From the NCBI GenBank assembly GCA_021739635.1, contig JAIPBH010000007.1, forward strand, positions 1-64,000: a DNA stretch of 64,000 nucleotides. Direction: 5' to 3'. The notes below the pieces were generated by a model. The model made no database searches, was not told the DNA's origin, and was given only the letters and a program-made list of their open reading frames with translations. Below, in pieces: positions 33,551 through 43,900 of the stretch (position 1 is its first letter; each line of letters starts with the position of its first letter). A program made the translations under genes and the position numbers. This DNA is from Flavobacteriaceae bacterium. GTDB lineage: Bacteria > Bacteroidota > Bacteroidia > Flavobacteriales > Flavobacteriaceae.

Positions 33551-34624
33551 CTAAAATTTAATGGTTAAATTCAACCAAACCATGACGGCCATTATCACGA
33601 TATTAACCAAATTGATTGGCAACAAATATTTCCATTCAAGCGTTAATAATTGATCTACTCTTAGTCTTGGAAATGTCCATCTAAACCACATCATTAAAAA
33701 CACTAATACTATTGTTTTGCCTAAGAACCAGAAAACACCTAACCAAGGAAGAGATTCTGTAATGCCGAAAGGTGATAACCATGCTCCAAAAAATACTGTG
33801 GTTGCTATGGCAGCAATAATGAACATATTGATAAATTCTGCTAAAAAGAAGTAGGCGAATTTCATTCCGGAATATTCGGTGTGAAAACCTGCTCCTAATT
33901 CAGATTCAGCTTCAACCATATCAAAAGGTGCTCTGTTAGTTTCTGCTGTTCCTGCAATCATATAAACCATAAAGGCTATAATAGCAGGCACATGCCCTTG
34001 TAAAATGAGCCAGCCTTCTTTTTGTGATTCCACAATTTCTGATAATTGTAAACTTCCTGTTAATAATACCATCGTTAATAATGAGAGTCCAACAGACAAT
34101 TCATAACTTATAGTTTGAACACCGCTACGCATGGCTCCAATAAGTGCAAATTTGTTATTACTACTCCAACCGGCTAATAAAATGCCTATGACACCAACGG
34201 ATGAAATGGCAATTAAAAAGAAGATACCTATGTTGATATCAAAAGCTTGAAATTCTTTGGTAAATGGAAACACCGCTAAAGCCATGAGTGATGATATAAT
34301 CACAAAATAAGGTGCTAAATTGTATAAAAACTTATCTGCTTTAACCGTTCCTGTTAACTCTTTTGAAACGAGTTTTAGGGCATCGGCCATGGTTTGAAGT
34401 AATCCCCAATATCCAACTCTGTTTGGGCCAATTCGCAATTGAAACCAGGCAGCAACTTTACGCTCAAGAAGTACTAAATACAATCCTGCAACTGCAAAAA
34501 TTATTAAATAAATTAAAGCCACTGATACCATGGCCGCAATACTTGCAACTCCTTCTGGCATCATACTCATGAGCCAGTCTTGAATTGTTTCTGTTATATT
34601 TAAAGATATATTCATTACGCTCAT
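33551..34624 (-). CDS. nuoH: NADH-quinone oxidoreductase-like subunit H
   Basis: An approximately 357-residue eight-helix membrane subunit forming the quinone chamber with NuoB and NuoD. Landmarks are LLERKVAAWFQLRIGPNRVGYWGLLQTMADALKL, RAPFDMVEAESELGAGFHTEYSGM and WFRWTFPRLRVDQLL. I chose the ATG at 34624, directly after the nuoD stop, over the longer start at 34636, which would overlap nuoD. ATG 34615 is also possible. Confidence 0.95.
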   Translation of the reverse strand: MSVMNISLNITETIQDWLMSMMPEGVASIAAMVSVALIYLIIFAVAGLYLVLLERKVAAWFQLRIGPNRVGYWGLLQTMADALKLVSKELTGTVKADKFLYNLAPYFVIISSLMALAVFPFTKEFQAFDINIGIFFLIAISSVGVIGILLAGWSSNNKFALIGAMRSGVQTISYELSVGLSLLTMVLLTGSLQLSEIVESQKEGWLILQGHVPAIIAFMVYMIAGTAETNRAPFDMVEAESELGAGFHTEYSGMKFAYFFLAEFINMFIIAAIATTVFFGAWLSPFGITESLPWLGVFWFLGKTIVLVFLMMWFRWTFPRLRVDQLLTLEWKYLLPINLVNIVIMAVMVWLNLTIKF

Positions 34625-34625
34625 T

Positions 34626-35753
34626 TTATCTATCAATATCTGGTATTACAAGGTCTAAGGTTGCCATAGATGCTACTAAATCTCCTATTTTTCCACCAAC
34701 AGCTATATGATTTAGTAATGATAAATTTGAAAATCCTGGAGAACGGAATTTTACACGATACGGATTTTTTGTACCAGTACTAATAATGTAAACGCCCAAT
34801 TCACCCCTAGCAGTTTCCACTTTTTGATAAAATTCTCCTTTAGGCAATTTTATAACGGCATTGGTAGCCACTTGAACATCTCCTTCAGGAATATTATCTA
34901 TTAATTGTTCTATGATATTCATAGATTCCCACATTTCCTGAATTCTAACTTGATAACGTGCAAAACTATCACCATCCGGTTTTAACGCTTCATTAAATGT
35001 TACTTTATCGTAAGCACTGTACGGATGATGCTTTCTAACATCACAAGAATAGCCTGAACCACGCCCTACTGGACCAGATGCTCCAAAAGAAATGGCATCT
35101 TCTTTTGATAATATTCCAACGCCTTTCATACGCTTCTGAAATATTACGTTCCCTGTTAATAAGGTGTCATATTCTGGAAGTTTTGTTTTAAAATGCGCAA
35201 TAAATTCCTTGGTTCTCTTTACAAAATTCGGATGAATATCAAACATTAATCCGCCAGGAATATTATAATTCATGGTTAATCTAGCACCACAAGTTTCCTC
35301 AAAAATATCATTAATCATTTCTCTATCTCTGAAACCATAGAAGTACGTGGTTAATGCACCGACATCCATGCCCATAACGCCCCACCATAAACAATGCGAT
35401 GCAATTCTGGTTAATTCACTAAGAATGGTCCTTACGACTTTTACACGGTCTGGAAGTTCTAGTTGAAGGGCATTTTCAACCGTTAAACAAACGGCTTCGT
35501 TATTAATATGAGAAGACAAATAATCCATTCTATCAGTAAGATGAACTATTTGCTGATAGCTATCACGTTCACACATTTTTTCAATGGAACGATGAATATA
35601 TCCTAAGTCTGGTTCTATTTTTTTAATAATTTCACCATCAATGGTTAACAACAAACGTAACACACCATGCGTTGCAGGATGTTGCGGCCCCATATTGATG
35701 AAATATTCTTCTGATTTGAAATTGCTTTTAACTACAGTTGTTTCCATAATCAT
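34626..35753 (-). CDS. nuoD: NADH-quinone oxidoreductase-like subunit D (49 kDa)
   Basis: A 375-residue peripheral-arm subunit related to the large subunit of [NiFe] hydrogenases, without the nickel cysteines. It forms the quinone-binding site: the conserved loop NMGPQHPATHGVLR near residues 21-34 carries the catalytic histidine. Other landmarks are YIHRSIEK, the helix RDREMINDIFE and the C-terminal MATLDLVIPDIDR. It is a separate polypeptide from NuoC here (fused in E. coli) and starts right after the nuoC stop. Confidence 0.96.
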   Translation of the reverse strand: MIMETTVVKSNFKSEEYFINMGPQHPATHGVLRLLLTIDGEIIKKIEPDLGYIHRSIEKMCERDSYQQIVHLTDRMDYLSSHINNEAVCLTVENALQLELPDRVKVVRTILSELTRIASHCLWWGVMGMDVGALTTYFYGFRDREMINDIFEETCGARLTMNYNIPGGLMFDIHPNFVKRTKEFIAHFKTKLPEYDTLLTGNVIFQKRMKGVGILSKEDAISFGASGPVGRGSGYSCDVRKHHPYSAYDKVTFNEALKPDGDSFARYQVRIQEMWESMNIIEQLIDNIPEGDVQVATNAVIKLPKGEFYQKVETARGELGVYIISTGTKNPYRVKFRSPGFSNLSLLNHIAVGGKIGDLVASMATLDLVIPDIDR

Positions 35754-36215
35754 CTATTTAATAACCATGTTAATGTCATCTTCATAGTCTTTTCTTAATG
35801 GAAATCCTTCCCATTCATCCGTTAAGAATAAACGCTTTAAATTTGGATGATTTTTGAATTTAATTCCGAAGAAATCAAACACTTCTCGTTCATGAAATTC
35901 TGCGGTTTTCCAGATGTCACAAACAGAATCAAACATTGGATTTTCCCTATCGTCAGTTTTTACTTTTACAACTATACTATGTCTGTGTGTAGTGGATTCT
36001 AAATGATATACAACCCCTAATTCTGGTTGCCAATCCACACCACTTAAACAGAATAAATAATCAAAACTTGTTTCATTATTAGTCTTTAAGTCTGTCATTA
36101 ATTGATGAAGATGTTCTGGAGTGACCAAAATATTTAAAAACTGAGATCCTTCTTCAGAAAACTCTAACTCTGGAATCCAGTTACTTATTAAATTTTGTAA
36201 GGCTTCGTTAGTCAT
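35754..36215 (-). CDS. nuoC: NADH-quinone oxidoreductase-like subunit C (30 kDa)
   Basis: A 153-residue peripheral subunit. The family signature FHEREVFDFFGIKFKNHPNLKRLFLTDEWEGFPLRKDY is at the C-terminal half, and the DYLFCLSGVDW strand precedes it. It docks beside NuoD and NuoI. It lies 11 bases after nuoB and abuts nuoD. Confidence 0.96.
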   Translation of the reverse strand: MTNEALQNLISNWIPELEFSEEGSQFLNILVTPEHLHQLMTDLKTNNETSFDYLFCLSGVDWQPELGVVYHLESTTHRHSIVVKVKTDDRENPMFDSVCDIWKTAEFHEREVFDFFGIKFKNHPNLKRLFLTDEWEGFPLRKDYEDDINMVIK

Positions 36216-36226
36216 AACTTCTTATT

Positions 36227-36817
36227 TTATTTACCTTCATCAAATCCATCAATAGGATTTTCTTTATGCTTCATGTTTTCAGTTCTAATTTTATCCTGAA
36301 GCATCAACATGCCTTGCAATAAAGCTTCTGGACGAGGCGGACAACCTGGTACATACACATCAACCGGAATGACATGGTCTGCACCTTTGACTACCGAATA
36401 TGAATTATAAAAAAATGGGCCGCCAGAAATGGCACATGCACCCATGGCAATAACATATTTTGGTTCGGCCATTTGATCGTATAAACGACGTAAAACAGGT
36501 GCCATTTTATTAACAATGGTTCCTGCAATAATAATTAAATCGGCTTGTCTTGGTGAAGGACGTGCTACCTCAAAACCAAATCGAGAATAATCATGTCTGG
36601 CAGCTCCTGTTTGCATCATTTCAATAGCGCAACAACTGGTTCCAAAATAAAGTGACCAAAGCGAGTTTGATCGTCCCCAATTGATTATTTGATCTAACGA
36701 CGTAACAATGACGTTAGCTCCATTTCCTGCTGGAATAACTTCTCCAGGAAAATCCTTAGGAATTTCTTGACTTCTATATTCCGTTTGTGATAAATATCGT
36801 TCTTTGTCTACTCCCAT
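36227..36817 (-). CDS. nuoB: NADH-quinone oxidoreductase-like subunit B (cluster N2)
   Basis: A 196-residue subunit that holds N2, the terminal [4Fe-4S] cluster that reduces quinone. Ligands are visible: the tandem cysteines in [11 protein letters not shown], then GACAISGG and [12 protein letters not shown] prefer the ATG at 36817 (MGVDKERY), which overlaps the end of nuoA by 10 bases, over 36838, which overlaps by 31. The C-terminus is a short charged tail. Confidence 0.95.
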   Translation of the reverse strand: MGVDKERYLSQTEYRSQEIPKDFPGEVIPAGNGANVIVTSLDQIINWGRSNSLWSLYFGTSCCAIEMMQTGAARHDYSRFGFEVARPSPRQADLIIIAGTIVNKMAPVLRRLYDQMAEPKYVIAMGACAISGGPFFYNSYSVVKGADHVIPVDVYVPGCPPRPEALLQGMLMLQDKIRTENMKHKENPIDGFDEGK

Positions 36818-37158
36818 TTTAATGCTCCTTTTTTCCATGCATAAATTAACCCCAACCCTAAAATGAATAAGAAAACGAGTATTTCAATCAAGGCAACAGC
36901 TCCAAAGTCTTTAAAAACAACGGCCCAAGGCACTAAAAAAGCCACCTCAACATCAAAAATTAAAAACAAGATGGCGAATAAATAATAGCCTACTTTAAAT
37001 TGCACCCAAGTAGGTCCAATAGTAGTCATACCACTTTCATAAGGCTCTCTTTTTTGAGGATTGTCTGATTTATGTGAAATTAAATTTGATAAGAAATTAG
37101 CGCCTGCAACTAAAACAATTCCGGCTAATAAAAATACAATGATAGCTTCTGATCCCAT
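36808..37158 (-). CDS. nuoA: NADH-quinone oxidoreductase-like subunit A
   Basis: A 116-residue, three-helix membrane subunit. The family loop [13 protein letters not shown] and the second helix [22 protein letters not shown] are clear. It is the first gene of the nuo operon and starts about 18 bases after the predicted transcription start of a CRP/FNR-type promoter. Confidence 0.96.
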   Translation of the reverse strand: MGSEAIIVFLLAGIVLVAGANFLSNLISHKSDNPQKREPYESGMTTIGPTWVQFKVGYYLFAILFLIFDVEVAFLVPWAVVFKDFGAVALIEILVFLFILGLGLIYAWKKGALKWE

Positions 37159-37180
37159 TTAAATATTTTCTTTTAAAATT

Positions 37181-37223
37181 CAAAATTAGTGGTATTAATT
37201 AACCTGATTACTGACTTATGTCA
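37181..37223 (-). promoter_or_regulatory. CRP/FNR-type promoter of the nuo operon
   Basis: On the minus strand TGACATAAGTCA (37212-37223), then exactly 23 bases, then a perfect -7 element TAATTTTG (37181-37188). Transcription should start near 37176. The palindrome is the same 12-mer as the nifJ-proximal site at 40823-40834. Confidence 0.75.
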
Positions 37224-37234
37224 GTTTTCAAAAT

Positions 37235-38248
37235 TTAATTTACCATATATATTTCTCCTGAAAAGAACAAGTCGTTTGTTTTTGTAAACTTAGAATTAGC
37301 CTTGACTTGTTTGGTTAAAGCATCTTCACGTTCTTCAAGAGTTACATCGTCAAAACTTCTAATAATTCCTGTTGCAACAGGGTATTCTAACCTTACTAAC
37401 ATTTGATGCATTGTAGGGTCTTTTTCTTTAGCATTGTGCACCAAAATATCTGCTTCGGTAATACCATTTTCGCCTATGGTAACCACTTCTAATTTTAGTT
37501 TATTCAAAATTAAACCTTTGTCACGATTTTTACCAAAAATCATGGGTTTACCATGTTCTAAATAAATTTGTTTATCTTCTTTTACATCTTTATTAGTAAT
37601 ATTATTATAACACCCATCATTAAAAATAACACAATTCTGTAAGACTTCAATTAAAGAAGTCCCTTTAAATTTATGGGCTTCCACCAAAATTTGAGAAATA
37701 TCTTTTGGAACATTCCCTCCTATTCTTGCAAAAAACCTAGCATTGGCACCAAGTGCTAATTCTCCAGGATTAAACGGTGGTTGTGTGTTTCCGTAAGGTG
37801 ATGATTTTGTTTTTTGACCTACTACAGATGTTGGTGAAAACTGCCCTTTTGTTAACCCGTAAATTTCATTATTAAAAAGTACAATATTTAAATCGATGTT
37901 TCTACGCAACACATGAATAAAATGGTTTCCACCAATAGCCATGGCATCACCGTCTCCAGTCATAACCCAAACACTTAATTTTGGATTTGCCAATTTTATA
38001 CCAGATGCAATTCCTGGTGCTCTTCCATGAATAGAATGCATCCCGTACGTATTCATATAATAAGGAAAGCGCGATGAACAACCAATCCCTGAAACAAATA
38101 CAACCTCTTCTTTTTTAACCCCCATTTCTGGAAGTGCTTTTTGCATGGAGCGTAAAATAACATAGTCATCACAACCTGGACACCATCTTACCTCTTGATC
38201 ACTTTCAAAATCTTTATAAGTATATTTTTTTTCTACGATTGCTTCCAT
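37235..38248 (-). CDS. korB: 2-oxoacid:ferredoxin oxidoreductase beta subunit (2-oxoglutarate type)
   Basis: A 337-residue subunit carrying thiamine diphosphate and one [4Fe-4S] cluster. The motif CPGCDDYVI gives two ligands, the ThDP/Mg segment is GDGDAMAIGGNHFIHV...NNEIYGLTKGQ, and further cysteines (IGCSSRF, NCVIFNDGC) complete the cluster. With KorA it oxidises 2-oxoglutarate to succinyl-CoA and reduces ferredoxin. Assignment to KOR rather than pyruvate rests on the two-subunit form (gamma-alpha fusion plus beta) and the presence of a separate PFOR nearby. It starts 2 bases after korA. The nuo promoter lies just past its 3' end. Confidence 0.9.
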   Translation of the reverse strand: MEAIVEKKYTYKDFESDQEVRWCPGCDDYVILRSMQKALPEMGVKKEEVVFVSGIGCSSRFPYYMNTYGMHSIHGRAPGIASGIKLANPKLSVWVMTGDGDAMAIGGNHFIHVLRRNIDLNIVLFNNEIYGLTKGQFSPTSVVGQKTKSSPYGNTQPPFNPGELALGANARFFARIGGNVPKDISQILVEAHKFKGTSLIEVLQNCVIFNDGCYNNITNKDVKEDKQIYLEHGKPMIFGKNRDKGLILNKLKLEVVTIGENGITEADILVHNAKEKDPTMHQMLVRLEYPVATGIIRSFDDVTLEEREDALTKQVKANSKFTKTNDLFFSGEIYMVN

Positions 38249-38250
38249 AA

Positions 38251-40107
38251 TTATTTTACTAGTTTTTTAAATTCATCTAAAAGTTCATTATTTCCAAAAG
38301 GTAAGCCCTGTATTTTATTAAATTGTAAAAATTCAAAACCATTAAAATTCATTCTAAGGATGTTAACAAACTGTCCATTGTTTAACTCACAAACTAATAT
38401 TTTTTTGAATCTTTTAAATAAAGCTTCCGTGTTTTTTGGTAGTGGATTAATATAATTAAAGTGAGCAAATCCAATATTTTTATAGCCTTCTAAGTTTACT
38501 TGTTTCACGGCAGAATGTAAAGAACCATAGGTTCCGCCCCAACCAACAACTAACAAGTCACCAGAATCTGCAAACTCAGTTTTAATTTCTGGAATGTAAT
38601 TTTGAACACGTTTTACTTTTTCGGCTCTAATTTTAGTCATTTTTTCATGGTTCTCTGGAGCCTGATTTACGTTACCTGTCACACTGTCTTTTTCTAAACC
38701 ACCAATTCTATGTTCAAGTCCAGGCGTTCCCGGTATGCCCCAATTTCTGGCTAGAGTATCTTCATTTCTAGTATAAGGCTGCCAATTTTCATAAGCAGTC
38801 TTAGTTATATTATTTTTTATTTCTGGAAGTTCTTCCATGCTTTGAATTTTCCAAGGCGCGGACCCATTTGCAATGTAACCGTCTGTTAACAATATAACAG
38901 GAGTCATATGTTCTAAAGCCAGTTTAGCAGCTTGAAATGCAAAATTGAAACAATTTGCAGGGGTACTTGCTGCAATAACAATAACAGGACTTTCTCCATT
39001 TCTACCATACATGGCTTGCATTAAGTCTGATTGTTCTGTTTTTGTAGGTAATCCTGTTGAAGGACCACCTCGTTGAACATTCACAACTACTAATGGTAAT
39101 TCCATAATCATTGCCAACCCAAGCGCTTCACCTTTTAGAGCTAAACCAGGGCCTGAGGTGGTAGTAATGGCTAAATCGCCAGCAAAAGCAGCACCAATAG
39201 CCGATGCTATCCCAGCAATTTCATCTTCTGCCTGAAACGCTTTTACACCAAAATGTTTGTGTTTTACCATTTCGTGTAAAATATCGGTTGCAGGTGTTAT
39301 GGGGTAAGACCCTAAAAAAAGTTCTAACCCAGATTTTTCAGCCGCAGCTAAAAATCCCCAAGCAGTTGCCGTATTACCCATAATAACTCTATAGGTTCCA
39401 GAGGGCATTTTTGCTGGAGAAATGGTATAAGCATTTGGTATCAGTTCTAAAGTTTCAGCAAAATAATATCCTGCATTCAAAACCTTCGTATTAGATTCAA
39501 TTAAATGCGGTTTAGTTTTAAACTTTTTATTAAAGAAATCAATAGTGTGCTCTTTGGCTCGTCCATACATCCAATACACCATTCCTAAAGCAAACATGTT
39601 TTTACTTCTTGTAATGGCTTTATTATCTAATCCTTCAACATTTTTTAAAGCTTCTTTAGTTAAAGAAGTCATATCAACCTGAATCACTCTATAGTTATCT
39701 AAACTATGATCTTCAAGAGGATTGGTATCATATTGCGCCTTTTCTAAATTCTTTTTATTAAAGGCATCTGTATCTACTATAATAGTATGGCCTGGTTTTA
39801 ATGCATATAAATTTGTTTTTAAACCCGCAGGATTCATGGCTACCAACAAATCTAAATTATCACCTGGTGTACTTACTTCAACACTACCAATATGTACTTG
39901 AAATCCCGAAACCCCATACAAACTCCCTTGTGGAGCCCTAATTTCTGAAGGATAATTTGGAAATGTAGCTATATCATTCCCAAACATTGCTGAGGTGTCA
40001 GAAAACTGGGTTCCTGTTAATTGCATGCCGTCTCCAGAATCTCCAACAAATCTAATTACTACAGCTTCTAAGACCTCAGGTTGGAGTTTCAATTTTTCTG
40101 TTATCAT
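38251..40107 (-). CDS. korA: 2-oxoacid:ferredoxin oxidoreductase gamma-alpha fusion subunit
   Basis: A 618-residue fusion. Residues about 14-200 are the gamma domain (RFVGDSGDGMQLTGTQFS, FPNYPSEIRAPQG). From about 215 comes the alpha, pyrimidine-binding domain (LGSYPITPATDILHEM, FQAEDEIAGIASAIGAAFAG, TTTSGPGLALKGEALGLA) ending in a transketolase C-terminal-like domain (GGTYGSLHSAVKQ). It is the partner of KorB. It is divergent from the ferredoxin gene, with both promoters predicted to share one TGATTTTTATCA site. The predicted leader is about 53 bases. Confidence 0.92.
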   Translation of the reverse strand: MITEKLKLQPEVLEAVVIRFVGDSGDGMQLTGTQFSDTSAMFGNDIATFPNYPSEIRAPQGSLYGVSGFQVHIGSVEVSTPGDNLDLLVAMNPAGLKTNLYALKPGHTIIVDTDAFNKKNLEKAQYDTNPLEDHSLDNYRVIQVDMTSLTKEALKNVEGLDNKAITRSKNMFALGMVYWMYGRAKEHTIDFFNKKFKTKPHLIESNTKVLNAGYYFAETLELIPNAYTISPAKMPSGTYRVIMGNTATAWGFLAAAEKSGLELFLGSYPITPATDILHEMVKHKHFGVKAFQAEDEIAGIASAIGAAFAGDLAITTTSGPGLALKGEALGLAMIMELPLVVVNVQRGGPSTGLPTKTEQSDLMQAMYGRNGESPVIVIAASTPANCFNFAFQAAKLALEHMTPVILLTDGYIANGSAPWKIQSMEELPEIKNNITKTAYENWQPYTRNEDTLARNWGIPGTPGLEHRIGGLEKDSVTGNVNQAPENHEKMTKIRAEKVKRVQNYIPEIKTEFADSGDLLVVGWGGTYGSLHSAVKQVNLEGYKNIGFAHFNYINPLPKNTEALFKRFKKILVCELNNGQFVNILRMNFNGFEFLQFNKIQGLPFGNNELLDEFKKLVK

Positions 40108-40135
40108 AATTTATACTTCATTAATTTATGAAAAA

Positions 40136-40148
40136 TGACCAATTGTCA
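40136..40148. promoter_or_regulatory. Imperfect TGAC/GTCA palindrome in the korA leader
   Basis: TGACCAATTGTCA has the same half sites as the CRP/FNR-type boxes but five bases between them instead of four. It lies about 18 bases downstream of the predicted korA transcription start. It could be a weak or repressing site, or chance. Confidence 0.3.
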
Positions 40149-40164
40149 TTATATTTAAAGTAAC

Positions 40165-40238
40165 CAAATATAATTTCACTTTTTAATATGAAATATGATT
40201 TTTATCATTTACTGAAAGTCTAATTAAGGTTAATATTG
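40165..40238. promoter_or_regulatory. Divergent korA / ferredoxin promoters sharing one CRP/FNR-type box
   Basis: TGATTTTTATCA (40196-40207) sits in the middle. To the right, 23 bases lead to TAATATTG (40231-40238) for ferredoxin. To the left, 23 bases lead on the minus strand to a perfect TATATTTG (40165-40172) for korA. One bound dimer could thus activate both genes from position -41.5. Confidence 0.7.
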
Positions 40239-40267
40239 TACTACATTATAATAAAAAATTAAAAATT

Positions 40268-40618
40268 ATGGCTATAATTATAACAGACGAATGCATAAAC
40301 TGTGATGCTTGTATTTCAGAATGTCCAAACAATGCAATCTATGAGCCAGATCAAAATTGGTCTTACTCAGATGAAACTGCTTTATCAGGAATTGTAAAAA
40401 CACCTTCAGGAAAAGAAGTTGATGCCAATGCAGAAAATGATCCAATTTCAGATGAGTTCTATTTTATTGTTTCAGATAAATGTACTGAGTGTAAAGGATT
40501 TCATGACGAACCACAATGTGCTTCTGTATGTCCTGTAGATTGTTGTATTCCTGATGAAAATCATGTAGAATCTGAAGATGCTCTTTTAGCTAAAAAAGCA
40601 TGGTTACATGGCGAATAA
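40268..40618 (+). CDS. 2[4Fe-4S] ferredoxin, Alvin type
   Basis: A 116-residue bacterial ferredoxin. The first cluster motif is CINCDACISECP. The second is the extended form CTECKGFHDEPQCASVCPVDCC, with the longer loop between the second and third cysteines and the C-terminal helix (ALLAKKAWLHG) that mark the Allochromatium/YfhL-type low-potential ferredoxins. It is the probable electron carrier between PFOR, KOR and the NuoEFG-less complex I encoded around it. It has its own promoter and terminator. Confidence 0.93.
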   Translation: MAIIITDECINCDACISECPNNAIYEPDQNWSYSDETALSGIVKTPSGKEVDANAENDPISDEFYFIVSDKCTECKGFHDEPQCASVCPVDCCIPDENHVESEDALLAKKAWLHGE

Positions 40619-40710
40619 TTTTGCCTTTAACAAAAACTAGCACAATCACTATTTATAAATAATAGTATTTTTTAAGTGTTATTAATATACTGTATAAGTA
40701 TGGTATATTG

Positions 40711-40750
40711 AAAAAAGTATAGACCTTTTATTGGTTTATACTTTTTTTTA
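40711..40750 (+). terminator. Terminator of the ferredoxin gene
   Basis: AAAAAAGTATAGACC pairs with GGTTTATACTTTTTT around TTTTATT, followed by T. It lies about 95 bases after the ferredoxin stop. Confidence 0.8.
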
Positions 40751-40778
40751 TGAATCAACTACACCTTGATTCACAACA

Positions 40779-40865
40779 TGATATATATCATAAAAATGAA
40801 ATGATTGACTTTTTTTTAGAACTGACATAAGTCATAGAATTACTGATACAATGTTTATAATTTCA
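40779..40865 (+). promoter_or_regulatory. CRP/FNR-type promoter of nifJ with a second upstream box
   Basis: TGATATATATCA (40779-40790) and TGACATAAGTCA (40823-40834) are 44 bases apart, about four helical turns. The second is followed by exactly 23 bases and a weaker -7 element TAATTTCA (40858-40865). Transcription would start near 40870, 39 bases before the ATG. The weak -7 element implies dependence on the activator. Confidence 0.6.
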
Positions 40866-40908
40866 CCCCACTTATTTAGTATCAGAATTAATAAATTATA
40901 AATGTATT

Positions 40909-43900
40909 ATGGAAAAAGGATTTGAAAAGCTCATATGTGACGCTAATGAAGCCGTAGCAAGAGTAGCACACAAAACCAATGAGGTTTGTGCTATTTATCC
41001 AATAACACCTGCATCACCCATGGGCGAGCATGTAGATGTTTACAGTTCAAAAGGACAAAAAAATATTTGGAATAATATTCCACGAATTGTTGAAATGCAA
41101 AGTGAAGGCGGTGCCGCTGGAGCAGTTCATGGCTCATTACAAGCTGGAGCTTTAACTACAACGTTTACAGCTTCACAGGGATTACTTCTTATGATTCCTA
41201 ATATGTATAAAATAGCTGGCGAACTTTTACCAAGTGTTATTCATGTAGCTGCAAGAACTATTGCCACACATGCTTTATCAATTTTTGGTGACCACTCAGA
41301 TGTTATGGCAGCAAGACAAACAGGATTTTCAATGCTATTTGGTGGTTCTGTTCAAGAAGCACAAGATTTTGCATTAATATCTCAAGTAGCAACTTTAAAA
41401 TCTAGAGTGCCTTTTTTAAATATTTTTGACGGTTTTAGAACGTCTCATGAGATTTCAAAAATTGATGCTATTCCAGATAGTATCATTAAAACCATGATGC
41501 CTGAAGATAAAATCATGGAGCATAAAAAACGCTCTTTAGATCCTGATCATCCTGTTGTTAGAGGGACATCTCAAAACCCAGATGTATTTTTCCAAGCAAG
41601 AGAAGCTGCTAATACATATTACCAAAGAGTTCCTGAAATTGTACAAAATGCCATGGATGAATTTTATGAACTGTCAGGAAGACGTTATAATTTATTTGAT
41701 TACATAGGTCATCCAGAAGCAGAACGTATTATTATCATCATGGGTTCAGGTGAAGGCGCCGTTAAAGAAACTGTCAATGAAATGATAGAAAGAGGCGAAA
41801 AAGTAGGCGCAGTTATTATTAGATTATTCAGACCATTCTCTATAAAAGATTTTATAAAAGTTATCCCTAACACTGTTAAAAAAATTGCAGTTTTAGACAG
41901 AACTAAAGAACCAGGTAGTGTTGGAGAACCTTTATATTTAGATGTTATTTCTGCTATTTCAGAAAGCGACATGCCAATGCCAACTGTTGTTGGTGGTCGT
42001 TACGGATTATCATCAAAAGAGTTTAACCCAAGAATGGTTAAAGGTATTTATGATGAATTGTTAAAAGCGAAGCCTAAAAATCATTTTACTGTCGGTATTT
42101 ATGATGATGTCACTCACACTAATCTTGAAATTGATGATTATTTCTCTGTAAAACGTTCTACTATTAATTGTATGTTTTATGGTTTAGGTTCTGATGGTAC
42201 TGTTGGAGCTAACAAAAACTCTATCAAAATTATTGGAGATACTACCGATAATTATGTTCAAGGTTATTTTGTTTATGACTCTAAAAAAGCTGGCGCTCAA
42301 ACCATTTCTCATTTACGTTTTGGTCCAAATCCTATTCATTCAACCTATTTAATTGATAAAGCAGATTTTATTGCGAGTCATCAATTTAATTTTATTGAGA
42401 AATATAATATGTTGTCTGACCTTAAATTAGGTGGCACCTTTTTATTAAACTCACCATTTTCTAAAGAAGAAATTTGGGATCAATTACCTAAAAAACTTCA
42501 AAAAGAAATTATTGAAAAAGAAGCCGAATTTTATATTATAGATGCTAGTAAAGTTGCTCAAGAAGCTAATCTAGGAAAACGTGCTAATACTATTTTACAA
42601 ACATGTTTCTTTGCTATTTCTGGAATCTTACCTAAAGATGAAGCCATTCAAAAAATTAAAGATGCCATTGTAAAATCATATTCTCATAAAGGAGAAAAAG
42701 TGGTAAAAATGAATTTCAATGCCGTTGATAAGTCTCTTGAAAATTTACAAAAAGTAAATTATCCAAAAGCATCAAGTAGCGAAAAACCATTATTGTCTGC
42801 AATGACAGATGCACCTGACGGATTTGTTAAAGAAGTATTAGAAAAAATATTAGCCGGTGCTGGTGATGAACTTCCTGTAAGTGCTTTCCCGGTAGATGGA
42901 ACATTCCCAACAGGAACCACACAATACGAAAAACGTGGTATCGCAGATTTTATTCCAATTTGGGATGATGCAGACTTATGTACACAATGTAACAAGTGTG
43001 TTGCTATTTGTCCTCATGCTGCTATCAGATCAAAAGTGGTTTCAAATGATTTATTAGCTAATGCTCCATCATCATTAAAACATGTTCCTGCAAAAGGAAG
43101 ACCATTTGATGCTGCTATAGAATCTTATGTTTTACAAGTATCTCCTGAAGATTGTACAGGATGCGACCTTTGTGTAGCTGTTTGTCCAGCTGTAAGCAAA
43201 GAGATAGATGATTTCAAATCTATCAACATGAGAAAAAAATTAGATAATAAAACTGAAGAAGTTAATAACTGGGATTATTTCACAAGTCTTCCTTATTATG
43301 ACAGAAACGAGCTTCAAATAACCAATGTAAAAGGCTCACAGTTTTTAGAACCATTATTTGAGTTCTCAGGCGCTTGTTCTGGTTGTGGTGAAACTCCTTA
43401 TATCAAATTACTTACCCAATTATATGGTGATAGTATTTTAATTGCAAATGCTACAGGATGTTCTTCAATCTACGGTGGTAATTTACCAACAACTCCTTAT
43501 AAAACCAATCAGTTTGGTAGAGGACCAGCTTGGGCAAACTCACTATTTGAAGATAATGCTGAGTTTGGTTTAGGTATGCGATTAGCATTAACCAAAAAAC
43601 AAGAAATAGCCGTTGATTTATTAAAATCATTAGAGTTTTTAGTTGGTACTGAAATTGTAGAATCTATTTTAAACAACCCTGAAGTAACCGAAACAGAAAA
43701 ATCTAAAAAAATAGCAGATATTGAAGAACTTAAGAAAACACTTAAAATTCTTGATAATAATGATGACGCTATTAAACTAAGCAACCTAACTGAATATCTT
43801 CGTAAAAAAGCTGTTTGGATTATAGGTGGTGATGGTTGGGCTTATGATATAGGTTATGGTGGTGTAGACCATGTGTTAGCTTCTGGTGAAGATATTAATA

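Noticed and set aside
40779-40790. TGATATATATCA as the nifJ core promoter box
   Set aside because: No -7-like element lies 23 bases away on either strand; it is kept only as a possible distal site.
43509-43784. Antisense open frame in nifJ
   Set aside because: Shadow of the AT-rich codon usage in nifJ; no start signals and no recognisable domain.
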